NCBI GenBank assembly: GCA_031271325.1
Contig: JAISVY010000020.1
Location: forward strand, 1-11,126
Source of the DNA: Oscillospiraceae bacterium
GTDB taxonomy: Bacteria > Bacillota > Clostridia > Oscillospirales > UBA929
Direction: 5' to 3'
Length of the DNA stretch: 11,126 nucleotides
Shown here: positions 1 to 5,911 of the stretch, piece by piece
How positions within the stretch are numbered: position 1 is the first letter of the stretch
Layout of the letters: each line of letters opens with the position of its first letter
The notes under the pieces: model-generated
What the model was told of the DNA's origin: nothing
Databases searched by the model: none
Seen by the model: only the letters and a program-made list of their open reading frames with translations
Made by a program: the position numbers and the translations under genes

Positions 1-25
1 ACATAGAATGGTTGTACACACGAAG

Positions 26-123
26 TGTTGAAAATTGCGTGTTCGCCTGAAAGGCGAACGAGCGCAGCGCTTGCGAACAGGCGGCTATGCCGCGGTATCG
101 CAAGCCGGAGCGGATTTTCAACA
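26..123. repeat. Family A structured repeat, copy 1
   Basis: Ten-base perfect inverted ends (26-35 and 114-123, TGTTGAAAAT type) enclose a core with two hairpins: GTTCGCC/GGCGAAC at 41-47/53-59, and GCTTGCGA/TCGCAAGC at 69-76/98-105 with an inner GCGGC/GCCGC stem at 81-85/89-93. Together they make a three-way junction. The core recurs with few changes at 4403-4501 and 11020-11119, but the end helix there has an unrelated sequence. It lies immediately upstream of the calcium pump gene and may be in its 5' untranslated region. It has no coding capacity of its own. The nature of the element (mobile palindrome or RNA) is not known to me. Confidence 0.85.
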
Positions 124-155
124 TGCCCACACATTCAGGCTGGAGGGTATGACCG

Positions 156-2723
156 TTGGAGGGACTGACACGGGCGGAGGTGACCGCGTCGCGGAGAGAA
201 CACGGCGCGAACCGCGTGACGGCGCGGAAGCGGCGCGGCTTTTTGCCGCGCCTTTTGGCGAACTTCGGCGATCCGATGATCAAGATACTGCTCATCGCGA
301 TGGCGATCAATCTCCTTTTTTTATTCAATACGGCGGACTGGGTTGAGACGGCGGGCATTGCCGCCGCCGTGCTGCTGGCTGTCGGGATCTCCACCGCGTC
401 GGAAATGGGGAGCGAAGCGGCGTTCCGTAAGCTCCAAGAAGAAGCGTCCCGCCTGCGGTGCAGGGTGCGGAGGCGGGAAGGCGCAGCGGAGATCCCCGCC
501 GAGGAGGTTGTGGTGGGCGACCTGATGCTGCTGCAAGCGGGCGACCGCGTTCCCGCCGACGGTATGATGCTGAAAGGCGAGCTGGACATCGACCAATCCG
601 CGTTGAACGGGGAGACCAAAGAGGCGCATAAGACGGTAAACAACGGACACATAGCAGCGAACAGCGAACAGCCGAAAGATGAAAAAAACCTTTCCGATCC
701 GCGCCGCGTCTTCAGCGGCACCGTCGTGTGCGGAGGGGAGGGGACGGCGCGGGTTACGGCGGTGGGCGACAGCGCCGTCTACGGGCAGCTCGCGGGCGAG
801 GTGCAGGAGGAGAAGAGCGCGTCGCCGCTGAAGGTGCGCCTCGGAGGGCTTGCGAAGACGATCAGCCGCTTCGGATACGCCGGGGCGGCGCTGGCCGCGT
901 TCGCGTATCTGTTTAACGTGCTGGTGATCGCGAACGGGTTTCGCCCTTCCGATATTTTCGGGGCGCTGACCGACCCGGCTCATATCGCGGAGAAACTGCT
1001 TCACGCGGCTACGCTGGCTGTCACCGTTATCGTGGTGGCCGTACCCGAAGGGCTTCCGATGATGATTACGGTGGTGCTCTCGTCCAATATGCGGCGGATG
1101 CTGCGGGACAACGTGCTGGTGCGCAAACCGGTCGGCATCGAGACGGCGGGGAGCCTGAACATCCTGTTTACCGACAAGACGGGCACCCTGACAAGGGGGA
1201 AGCTGCAGGTCACCGGGTTCATCGACGCGCTCGGAAACGAATATACGCCGGTCAGCGCGGTGTACGGTTCTCCGCTTTGGCACGACCTGCACCGGGCGCT
1301 TGTGTACAACAACGGGGCGGTCATGTCGCGGGGCAAACCGGTCGGCGGCAACGCGACAGACCGCGTTCTGCTGGCTTTTTCCGCGCTGCGCCCGGTAGAA
1401 CACCGGCTGACGATAGGGAAAACCGTCCCGTTTAACTCGGAGCGAAAGACCATGTCCGCCGAGGTGAGCGGCGAATTTAGCGGCACCCTGCTGAAAGGCG
1501 CGCCGGAGACGGTGCTGCCGCGCTGCGCCGGCGCGGACAGATTTGCGATCGAGAAGACGATGACGCGCTGGCAGAAAGAGGGGGGGCGGCTGATCGCCGT
1601 CGCCGAAGGGCGGCGGTTACTGGGCGTTTTCTGCGTGCGGGACGACGTGAGGCCGGAGGCGGCTAGCGGCGTGCGGCAGCTTCAGGACGCCGGGATCCAA
1701 GTGGTGATGATTACCGGGGACGCGAAGGCGACCGCGGAAGCGATCGCGCGGCGCGTGGGGCTGCTGGGGAAAGACGCGCTGGCGCTGACCTCCGCCGAAC
1801 TTGCCGGGATGAGCGACGAAGAGGTGCGCGCCGCCATACCGCGCCTGCGGGTGGTGGCGAGGGCGCTTCCGGGCGACAAGAGCCGCCTGGTTCGCATCGC
1901 GCAGCAATCCGGGCTTGTGACCGGCATGACCGGCGACGGCGTGAACGACGCGCCCGCGCTGAAACGCGCCGACGTCGGCTTCGCGATGGGCAGCGGCACG
2001 GAGGTTGCCAAAGAAGCGGGCGACATCGTCATCCTCGACGACAACCTGCTTTCGATCACCAAAGCCGTACGTTACGGGCGCACGGTCTTTAAGAGCATCC
2101 GCAAATTTATCATCTTCCAATTAACGCTCAACTTCTCGGCGCTCGGGCTGTCGGTCGCCGCGCCGTTTATCGGGGTGGAGACGCCGATCACCGTGATTCA
2201 GATGCTGTGGATTAACATGGTGATGGATACGCTGGCGGGGCTGGCGTTCGGCGGGGAACAGGCGCTGTTTGAATATATGCGCGAGCCGCCCAAAGCCCGC
2301 GCCGAACCGATTATCAACCGCTATATGTGGCGGGAGATTACGCTGGGGGCGCTCTATACCGTCGCTCTTTGCCTGTGGTTCCTCAAAAGCCCCGTCACGG
2401 CGGAGCTGTTTGGCGAAGCGTCTTTTATGACGGCGTTTTTCGCGTTGTTTATGTATACCGGCATCTTCACCGGGCTGACGGCGCGTACGCATAAATTCAA
2501 CCTCTTTGACCGCCTCGCCGGCAACAAGCCGTTCCTCAGCATCATGGGGCTGGTGGCGGCGGCGCAGACCGCGATGATCTATTTCGGCGGCGCCGCCTTC
2601 CGCACCGCCGGGCTGAGCCTGTACCAGCTCACGTTCGTGCTGTTTCTCTCGTCTACCGCGATCGCGGCGCATTTGATCCGTACGATTATTTATGACAGGA
2701 GGGGCGCTTTAACCGGAACGTAG
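156..2723 (+). CDS. P2B-type (PMCA-like) calcium-transporting P-type ATPase
   Basis: An 855-residue integral membrane pump predicted to export Ca2+ from the cytoplasm using ATP. Seen directly: actuator loop NGE at residues 151-153 (most relatives have TGE), membrane motif VPEGLP at 296-301, phosphorylated Asp340 in DKTGTLT, hinge motif TGDGVNDAP from 592, and M6 residues Asn687 and Asp691 in WINMVMDTLAG, which with Glu298 form the single calcium site of PMCA-like pumps. M5 has QLTLN around 655-659. About ten membrane segments fit the family, and length is normal for bacterial members without a calmodulin tail. Start is TTG at 156: GGAGGG at 142-147 lies 8 bases upstream, and the ATG at 149 is out of frame. 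Residues 161-172 look like an in-frame repeat insertion (see 636-671). The substrate is inferred from the family and not proven. Confidence 0.9.
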   Translation: MEGLTRAEVTASRREHGANRVTARKRRGFLPRLLANFGDPMIKILLIAMAINLLFLFNTADWVETAGIAAAVLLAVGISTASEMGSEAAFRKLQEEASRLRCRVRRREGAAEIPAEEVVVGDLMLLQAGDRVPADGMMLKGELDIDQSALNGETKEAHKTVNNGHIAANSEQPKDEKNLSDPRRVFSGTVVCGGEGTARVTAVGDSAVYGQLAGEVQEEKSASPLKVRLGGLAKTISRFGYAGAALAAFAYLFNVLVIANGFRPSDIFGALTDPAHIAEKLLHAATLAVTVIVVAVPEGLPMMITVVLSSNMRRMLRDNVLVRKPVGIETAGSLNILFTDKTGTLTRGKLQVTGFIDALGNEYTPVSAVYGSPLWHDLHRALVYNNGAVMSRGKPVGGNATDRVLLAFSALRPVEHRLTIGKTVPFNSERKTMSAEVSGEFSGTLLKGAPETVLPRCAGADRFAIEKTMTRWQKEGGRLIAVAEGRRLLGVFCVRDDVRPEAASGVRQLQDAGIQVVMITGDAKATAEAIARRVGLLGKDALALTSAELAGMSDEEVRAAIPRLRVVARALPGDKSRLVRIAQQSGLVTGMTGDGVNDAPALKRADVGFAMGSGTEVAKEAGDIVILDDNLLSITKAVRYGRTVFKSIRKFIIFQLTLNFSALGLSVAAPFIGVETPITVIQMLWINMVMDTLAGLAFGGEQALFEYMREPPKARAEPIINRYMWREITLGALYTVALCLWFLKSPVTAELFGEASFMTAFFALFMYTGIFTGLTARTHKFNLFDRLAGNKPFLSIMGLVAAAQTAMIYFGGAAFRTAGLSLYQLTFVLFLSSTAIAAHLIRTIIYDRRGALTGT
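636..671 (+). repeat. Family B-like repeat inserted in frame in the calcium pump gene
   Basis: These 36 bases encode residues 161-172 (VNNGHIAANSEQ) between the NGE actuator loop and the following SGT strand. They match the reverse complement of the intergenic unit at 4564-4600 at 27 of 36 positions by eye. The shared parts are GTAAACAA, GGACA and the AACAG steps. The NGE-to-SGT distance is about 34 residues, longer than I expect for PMCA-like pumps (about 16-22). I infer an old, in-frame insertion or expansion of the repeat; chance similarity in a low-complexity A-rich stretch is the alternative. Confidence 0.5.
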
Positions 2724-2778
2724 GTTATTAAATTAGCCCACATGACAACCGCATGAATGTCCATGCCGCACAGGCAAA

Positions 2779-2902
2779 ATGCAGGGGCGGGGTTATCCCG
2801 CCCGTGAACCACCCGTCAGCCAAACAGCCCCCGGCGGCTTCGCCGCCACCCCCTTCCGGCGGAAGGGGGCAACGGGGAATGCGGGGACGACCGCCCCTAC
2901 AT
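2779..2902. repeat. Composite palindromic element with terminal inverted repeats and a family C core
   Basis: The element fills much of the 314-base gap between the pump and the radical SAM gene. Its ends pair as ATGCAGGGGCGG (2779-2790) with CCGCCCCTACAT (2891-2902), 11 of 12. Inside are a GGGCGGG/CCCGCCC hairpin (2785-2791/2797-2803), a GGCGGC/GCCGCC hairpin (2833-2847) and a nine-pair CCCCCTTCC/GGAAGGGGG hairpin with a three-base loop (2849-2869). The last two hairpins are the family C core also found at 4605-4656 and 4722-4773. The open frames across it are translations of palindromes, not genes. No T-run follows any hairpin, so I do not call a terminator. Confidence 0.75.
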
Positions 2903-2983
2903 TTCGTCTGTGCAACTGCGACAATCTCGCGTTTACTCGTTTATTTGTCCGTGCTTTTGTCGTGCAAACAACCAAAACAATTG

Positions 2984-3012
2984 TTGCGTTTCTACCGAAC
3001 TTGTGTTAGAAT
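2984..3012 (+). promoter_or_regulatory. Probable sigma-A promoter of the radical SAM gene
   Basis: TTGCGT (2984-2989) and TAGAAT (3007-3012) are separated by 17 bases, and TG at 3004-3005 gives an extended -10. The -10 is 25 bases upstream of the TTG start. The local sequence turns AT-rich here after a GC-rich repeat. This is the only convincing promoter in the gap. Confidence 0.6.
2996..3009 (+). promoter_or_regulatory. Candidate LexA (SOS) box overlapping the -10
   Basis: CGAAC-TTGT-GTTAG resembles the Bacillus/Clostridium LexA operator CGAACnnnnGTTCG. The left half is perfect and the right half keeps GTT-G. It overlaps the -10 hexamer at 3007-3012, where LexA binding would block transcription. 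The downstream gene belongs to a predicted DNA repair family, which fits. A single imperfect 14-base match remains circumstantial. Confidence 0.5.
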
Positions 3013-3037
3013 GAGGGAAGAGGGAGCGTGACGCGGG

Positions 3038-4390
3038 TTGGACAGGATGGAAAAGCTCAATATCCTCGGCGACGCGGCCAAGTTCGACGCCTCGTGCGCG
3101 TCGAGCGGCAGCGGGCGCGCGGGGAAGCCGGGGCAGCTCGGCAACGCGTTTTCGTCCGGTATCTGCCACACATGGGCGGCGGACGGGCGCTGCATCTGCC
3201 TGCTCAAGGTACTGCTCTCCAACGCCTGCATCTACGATTGCCAGTATTGCCAAAACAGACGTTCTAATGATATTCCCCGCGCGACCTTCCAAGCCGAAGA
3301 ACTGGCCGAGCTGACCATCCAGTTTTACCGGCGCAACTATATTGAAGGGCTGTTCCTCAGCTCCGGCGTGGTGCGGAACGCCGACCACACAATGGAACAG
3401 ATGATCCGCGTCATGCGTATCCTGCGCGAAACGCACAAGTTCGGCGGCTACATTCACGTCAAGACGATCCCCGGCGCAGACCTAAAGCTGGTGGAGGCGG
3501 CGGGGCTTCTGACCGACCGCGTCAGCGTCAACATCGAGCTGCCGTCTTCGGGTTCGCTCTCGCTGCTCGCGCCGGACAAAAAGCCGGAGATGATCTTCAC
3601 CCCCATGCGCGGCATCGAGAGCATGCGCCGCTCGGCGCTGGAAGACGGAAAGAAGCACGCCTCCGCTCCGCTGTTCGCCCCGGCGGGGCAATCCACCCAG
3701 ATGATTGTAGGCGCGACCGGCGACACCGACCGCACCATCCTGCGCCTGTCGGGCGGTCTGTATCAAAAGTTCCGGCTCAAACGCGTCTATTTCTCCGCCT
3801 ATATCCCCATCGGTACGCACCCCGCTCTGCCGCCGCGCGAAACCGCCGCCGTGCCGCTGCTCCGCGAGCACCGGCTGTATCAGTCTGACTGGCTGATGCG
3901 CTTCTACTCGTTCAGCGCCGACGAGATCACCGAGGACGGCGAGCGGCTGGACATGGAGGTTGATCCCAAGTGCGCGTGGGCGCTGCGCCATCCCGAGTTT
4001 TTCCCGGTCGAGGTCAACCGCGCCGACCGCGAGGCGCTGCTGCGCGTACCCGGCGTGGGGATGAAGTCCGCCGATAAAATCATTGAGGCGCGGCGTTTCG
4101 GTCCGATTCGCGCAGAGCATTTGCGCAAGCTCGGCATTGTGATGAAGCGGGCGCGTTTTTTCCTGACGGCGGGCGGCAAATACGAAGGCGAAGCCCGCCA
4201 CGACCACCCGTTTTTGCGCGAACTGCTGACCGACCGCTACGACAACGGTCAACTCTCCCTGTTCGGCGGCGGGAACAGTCCGCCGCGCCTGCCGGGCGCT
4301 TCGGAGCCTCTTACACCCCCGGCGGCACTGCCGCTAAGCCCGCCCGCGCTGCCGGACGCGCCGCCGCTCTTAAAATTGATGAATGCGTGA
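3038..4390 (+). CDS. Radical SAM protein, putative DNA modification/repair family (TIGR03916-like)
   Basis: A 450-residue cytosolic radical SAM enzyme. Cys64, Cys68 and Cys71 form the CxxxCxxC 4Fe-4S site; further conserved-looking cysteines are Cys20, Cys43, Cys52 and Cys54. A helix-hairpin-helix DNA-binding motif lies at about 324-343 (LLRVPGVGMKSADKII). The N-terminus (EKLNILGDAAKFDASC) and the stretch after the cluster are typical of the family often encoded beside a conserved partner (TIGR03915) and uracil-DNA glycosylases. Reaction and substrate are unknown. The body normally ends near QLSLF (about 405-409); here a proline/alanine-rich tail of about 40 residues follows. Start TTG 3038 is chosen because AGGGAG at 3021-3026 is 11 bases upstream. 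ATG 3047 is the alternative. The usual partner gene is not downstream; family A repeats begin within 13 bases of the stop. Confidence 0.85.
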   Translation: MDRMEKLNILGDAAKFDASCASSGSGRAGKPGQLGNAFSSGICHTWAADGRCICLLKVLLSNACIYDCQYCQNRRSNDIPRATFQAEELAELTIQFYRRNYIEGLFLSSGVVRNADHTMEQMIRVMRILRETHKFGGYIHVKTIPGADLKLVEAAGLLTDRVSVNIELPSSGSLSLLAPDKKPEMIFTPMRGIESMRRSALEDGKKHASAPLFAPAGQSTQMIVGATGDTDRTILRLSGGLYQKFRLKRVYFSAYIPIGTHPALPPRETAAVPLLREHRLYQSDWLMRFYSFSADEITEDGERLDMEVDPKCAWALRHPEFFPVEVNRADREALLRVPGVGMKSADKIIEARRFGPIRAEHLRKLGIVMKRARFFLTAGGKYEGEARHDHPFLRELLTDRYDNGQLSLFGGGNSPPRLPGASEPLTPPAALPLSPPALPDAPPLLKLMNA

Positions 4391-4402
4391 CAATAAAAGA
4401 AG

Positions 4403-4501
4403 CTCTAAAAACCTCATGTTCGCCGAAGGCGAACGAGCGGAGGGCTTGCGAACAGGCGGCTATGCCGCGGCATCGCAAGCCGGAGCGGGAGGTTTTTAGA
4501 G
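4403..4501. repeat. Family A structured repeat, copy 2
   Basis: Thirteen-base perfect inverted ends CTCTAAAAACCTC (4403-4415) and GAGGTTTTTAGAG (4489-4501) enclose the same core as copy 1. The first hairpin GTTCGCC/GGCGAAC has a GAA loop, against TGAAA in copy 1 and GTTA in copy 3. It starts 12 bases after the radical SAM stop. A GTG-started frame from 4387 merely reads through this and the following repeats and is not a gene. Confidence 0.85.
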
Positions 4502-4513
4502 TGACAAAACACG

Positions 4514-4541
4514 GAAGCTCTAAAAACCTCATGTTCGCCGA
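4514..4541 (+). repeat. Family A repeat, truncated left end
   Basis: These 28 bases, from GAAGCTC through TTCGCCGA, are identical to 4399-4426 of copy 2. Similarity stops abruptly within the first hairpin, replaced by ATAGACGTCACG. No matching right arm of this type follows. It is a remnant or a recombination product. Confidence 0.8.
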
Positions 4542-4563
4542 TAGACGTCACGCCCTACACATC

Positions 4564-4667
4564 TTAATTGTTAACTGTTATCTGTTAACTGTCCATTGTT
4601 TACATCCCCCGGCGGCATTCGCCGCCACCCCCTTCAAACCGAAGGGGGCAACAGGGAAACGGGCGAT
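4564..4667 (+). repeat. 104-base B+C repeat unit, copy 1 of tandem pair
   Basis: The unit has two parts. The B part is TTAATTGTTAACTGTTATCT and the following bases to about 4602, itself built of repeated GTTAACTGT steps. The C part holds two hairpins, GGCGGC-ATTC-GCCGCC and CCCCCTTC-AAACC-GAAGGGGG. It matches 4681-4784 with no gaps and four differences by eye (100 of 104). It has no T-run after its hairpins and no coding signal. Confidence 0.85.
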
Positions 4668-4680
4668 GTAGCCTTCGTCT

Positions 4681-4784
4681 TTAATTGTTAACTGTTATCT
4701 GTTAACTGTTCGTTGTTCACATCCCCCGGCGGCATTCGCCGCCACCCCCTTCAAACCGAAGGGGGCAACGGGGAAACGGGCGAT
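4681..4784 (+). repeat. 104-base B+C repeat unit, copy 2 of tandem pair
   Basis: Second copy of the unit at 4564-4667, offset by 117 bases with a 13-base unrelated joint (4668-4680). The differences are three in the B part and one after the second hairpin. Its right edge runs directly into a fragment resembling the right end of family A copy 1. Confidence 0.85.
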
Positions 4785-4797
4785 TTTCAACATGCCC
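4782..4797 (+). repeat. Right-end fragment of family A copy 1 type
   Basis: GATTTTCAACATGCCC is identical to 113-128, which is the right arm and flank of family A copy 1. No partner left arm (TGTTGAAAAT) is present nearby, so this is an orphan end. It supports nested insertion or deletion in this repeat cluster. Confidence 0.6.
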
Positions 4798-4821
4798 TTT
4801 ATCCATTTTGGAAAAACCCGA

Positions 4822-4850
4822 TTGACAAACGGGACAATGTGGTGTACGCT
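4822..4850 (+). promoter_or_regulatory. Probable sigma-A promoter of the ECF transporter gene leader
   Basis: A perfect TTGACA (4822-4827) is 17 bases from TACGCT (4845-4850). The -35 is consensus and the -10 is weak. Transcription would begin near 4857, giving a 5' leader of about 227 bases before the start codon. Confidence 0.6.
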
Positions 4851-4854
4851 ATCG

Positions 4855-5065
4855 GTAACGTTTGCCACGAAGGCAGACACAGGTTACTCAGCAGCACCAA
4901 GCGGGGTTTATTGACCGCCGGTGCTGTCACGCTTCACAGCTCTTTTCGGCCAGCAAACTCGCGCCTGCGGCGCTTCGGGTCGAAAAAACGCTGTTCAACG
5001 GCACCAAAGTAAGCCAAGAAGGCTTTCGGTTCGCGCAAAGCGAACACGCCTTATGGCTTATTTTT
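4855..5065 (+). ncRNA. Structured 5' leader, candidate riboswitch/attenuator of unknown class
   Basis: Four stable stems follow the promoter. H0 pairs GTAAC/GTTAC (4855-4859/4883-4887) around GTTTGCC/GGCAGAC. H1 pairs CAGCACC/GGTGCTG (4892-4898/4920-4926) with inner GCGG/CCGC. H2 pairs TTTTCGGCC/GGTCGAAAA (4943-4951/4978-4986) with inner GCGCC/GGCGC. H3 is a terminator (5010-5065). GGCACC at 5000-5005 could also pair with GGTGCT at 4920-4925, offering an alternative fold. ECF S-component genes are often controlled by ligand-sensing leaders. I checked for TPP, FMN, cobalamin, THF, lysine, SAM, preQ1 and T-box signatures and recognised none. Confidence 0.55.
5010..5065 (+). terminator. Intrinsic terminator in the leader of the ECF gene
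   Basis: TAAGCCA (5010-5016) pairs with TGGCTTA (5054-5060). AAGGC then pairs with GCCTT, and an inner stem GTTCGC/GCGAAC (5029-5034/5040-5045) closes a GCAAA loop. Five T residues follow at 5061-5065. It lies only 8 bases before the GGAGG ribosome binding site, the layout expected of transcriptional attenuation. Confidence 0.7.
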
Positions 5066-5083
5066 ACTGTTTGGAGGTTTCCT

Positions 5084-5611
5084 ATGTTCAGTGTAAAAAA
5101 GCTCGTCTACACCGCGATTCTGATCGCTCTTGGCGTCGTTCTCCCGCTGACGCTGCACGCCGTGCCGAATTCCGGTCAAATCTTCCTGCCGATGCACATC
5201 CCCGTCCTGCTGAGCGGGCTTATATGCGGCTTCCCCTACAGTTTGGCATGCGGCGTGCTGACGCCGCTGGTGTCGCACTTGGTCACCGGGATGCCCGGTC
5301 CGGCGTATCTGGTGCCGATGATCTGTGAACTTGCCGTATACGGGTTAACCGCATCGCTGCTGTTCCGGCTGATCCGTACAAAGAACGTATACATACGGAT
5401 TTATATCGCGCTGGTCGGCTCGATGGTGGCCGGCAGGGTGATTTACGGCATAATGAAAGCGCTGATTTTCAGCGCCGGGGAATACTCTATGCAACTATGG
5501 GTCACGTCTATGTTCGTGACCGCGCTTCCGGGCATCGCCATCCAACTGGTGCTGATCCCGGCGGCGGTGATTCTCCTGCGCAGGGCGAGGGTTATTGACC
5601 TGGAGGCATAA
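5084..5611 (+). CDS. ECF transporter S component (substrate unknown)
   Basis: A 175-residue integral membrane protein with about six hydrophobic segments (roughly 8-25, 34-50, 52-68, 76-97, 104-123 and 137-165). This is the normal size and topology for the substrate-binding S subunit of energy-coupling factor vitamin transporters, which share an EcfA/EcfT module encoded elsewhere. The motifs FLPMHIPVLLSG (about 34-45) and TGMPGPAYLVPMICELAVYG (about 68-87) match S components I know only as unassigned. Start ATG 5084 is supported by GGAGG at 5073-5077; an upstream in-frame extension reads through the leader RNA and is rejected. It is apparently controlled by the leader and terminator at 4855-5065. 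It ends 5 bases from the convergent gene on the other strand, with no terminator visible between them. Confidence 0.8.
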   Translation: MFSVKKLVYTAILIALGVVLPLTLHAVPNSGQIFLPMHIPVLLSGLICGFPYSLACGVLTPLVSHLVTGMPGPAYLVPMICELAVYGLTASLLFRLIRTKNVYIRIYIALVGSMVAGRVIYGIMKALIFSAGEYSMQLWVTSMFVTALPGIAIQLVLIPAAVILLRRARVIDLEA

Positions 5612-5616
5612 TTCCC

Positions 5617-5817
5617 CTACCCCGCATCATACCCCGCTTCCTCAATCTCCCGCTTGATGTCCTCCGCGCTCACCCGCCCGTCGTGGGTGACCGATACCGT
5701 CTTCCCCGCGAGGCTGACTTCCACAGCGGTGACGCCGTCTATGGCGCTCACCGCTTTTTTTACGGCGTTTTCGCAGTGGGAACAGGACATGCCCTCTACA
5801 TTGAGTATAGTTTGCAT
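5617..5817 (-). CDS. Small HMA-domain metal-binding protein (CopZ-like)
   Basis: A 66-residue cytosolic protein consisting of a single heavy-metal-associated domain with the metal site GMSCSHC (Cys12 and Cys15). It matches CopZ-type copper chaperones in size and pattern, including the C-terminal EEAGYD. It probably carries Cu(I) or another soft metal to a membrane pump or regulator. The start is ATG with GGGAGG 9 bases upstream. It follows the pseudo-pump gene on the same strand after 94 bases. That gap holds a CGGCGT/ACGCCG hairpin (5850-5865) without a T-run and no clean promoter, so co-transcription is plausible. The only pump-like partner nearby lacks catalytic residues, so its real partner may be elsewhere. 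Confidence 0.8.
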   Translation of the reverse strand: MQTILNVEGMSCSHCENAVKKAVSAIDGVTAVEVSLAGKTVSVTHDGRVSAEDIKREIEEAGYDAG

Positions 5818-5911
5818 AAATGATTCCTCCCGGTATTATCGACATCTTCCGGCGTCAACACGCCGCAATATGGGGGTTGCTGAATTTTCGGCCTGAAAGC
5901 ACACCCTCCCG

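Noticed and set aside
321..1403. Long open frame of 360 codons on the minus strand
   Set aside because: It lies fully opposite the calcium pump gene, is rich in Arg/His/Gln from GC-rich codon mirroring, and has no family motif or ribosome binding site.
2753..3031. Open frame of 92 codons between the pump and radical SAM genes
   Set aside because: It translates the palindromic element and the promoter region; no plausible start signal or protein features.
4387..4671. GTG-started frame overlapping the radical SAM stop, in the place of a partner gene
   Set aside because: It is composed almost entirely of family A, B and C repeats and resembles no partner protein.
4564..4784. Possible CRISPR-like array
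   Set aside because: Only two 104-base units separated by 13 bases, with internal hairpins; no short repeats with regular spacers and no cas genes.
4855..5065. T-box or cobalamin riboswitch in the ECF leader
   Set aside because: No GGTGG-ACCGCG T-box sequence before the terminator and no GCCACTG-type B12 box; class left open.
4862..5083. 74-residue N-terminal extension of the ECF S component
   Set aside because: It reads through the leader hairpins and terminator; ATG 5084 has a GGAGG at the right distance and gives a normal S-component length.
5818..5911. TTGACG plus GATAAT as a promoter for the HMA gene (minus strand)
   Set aside because: The spacer is only about 12 bases, too short for sigma-A, and no other -35 fits the GATAAT.
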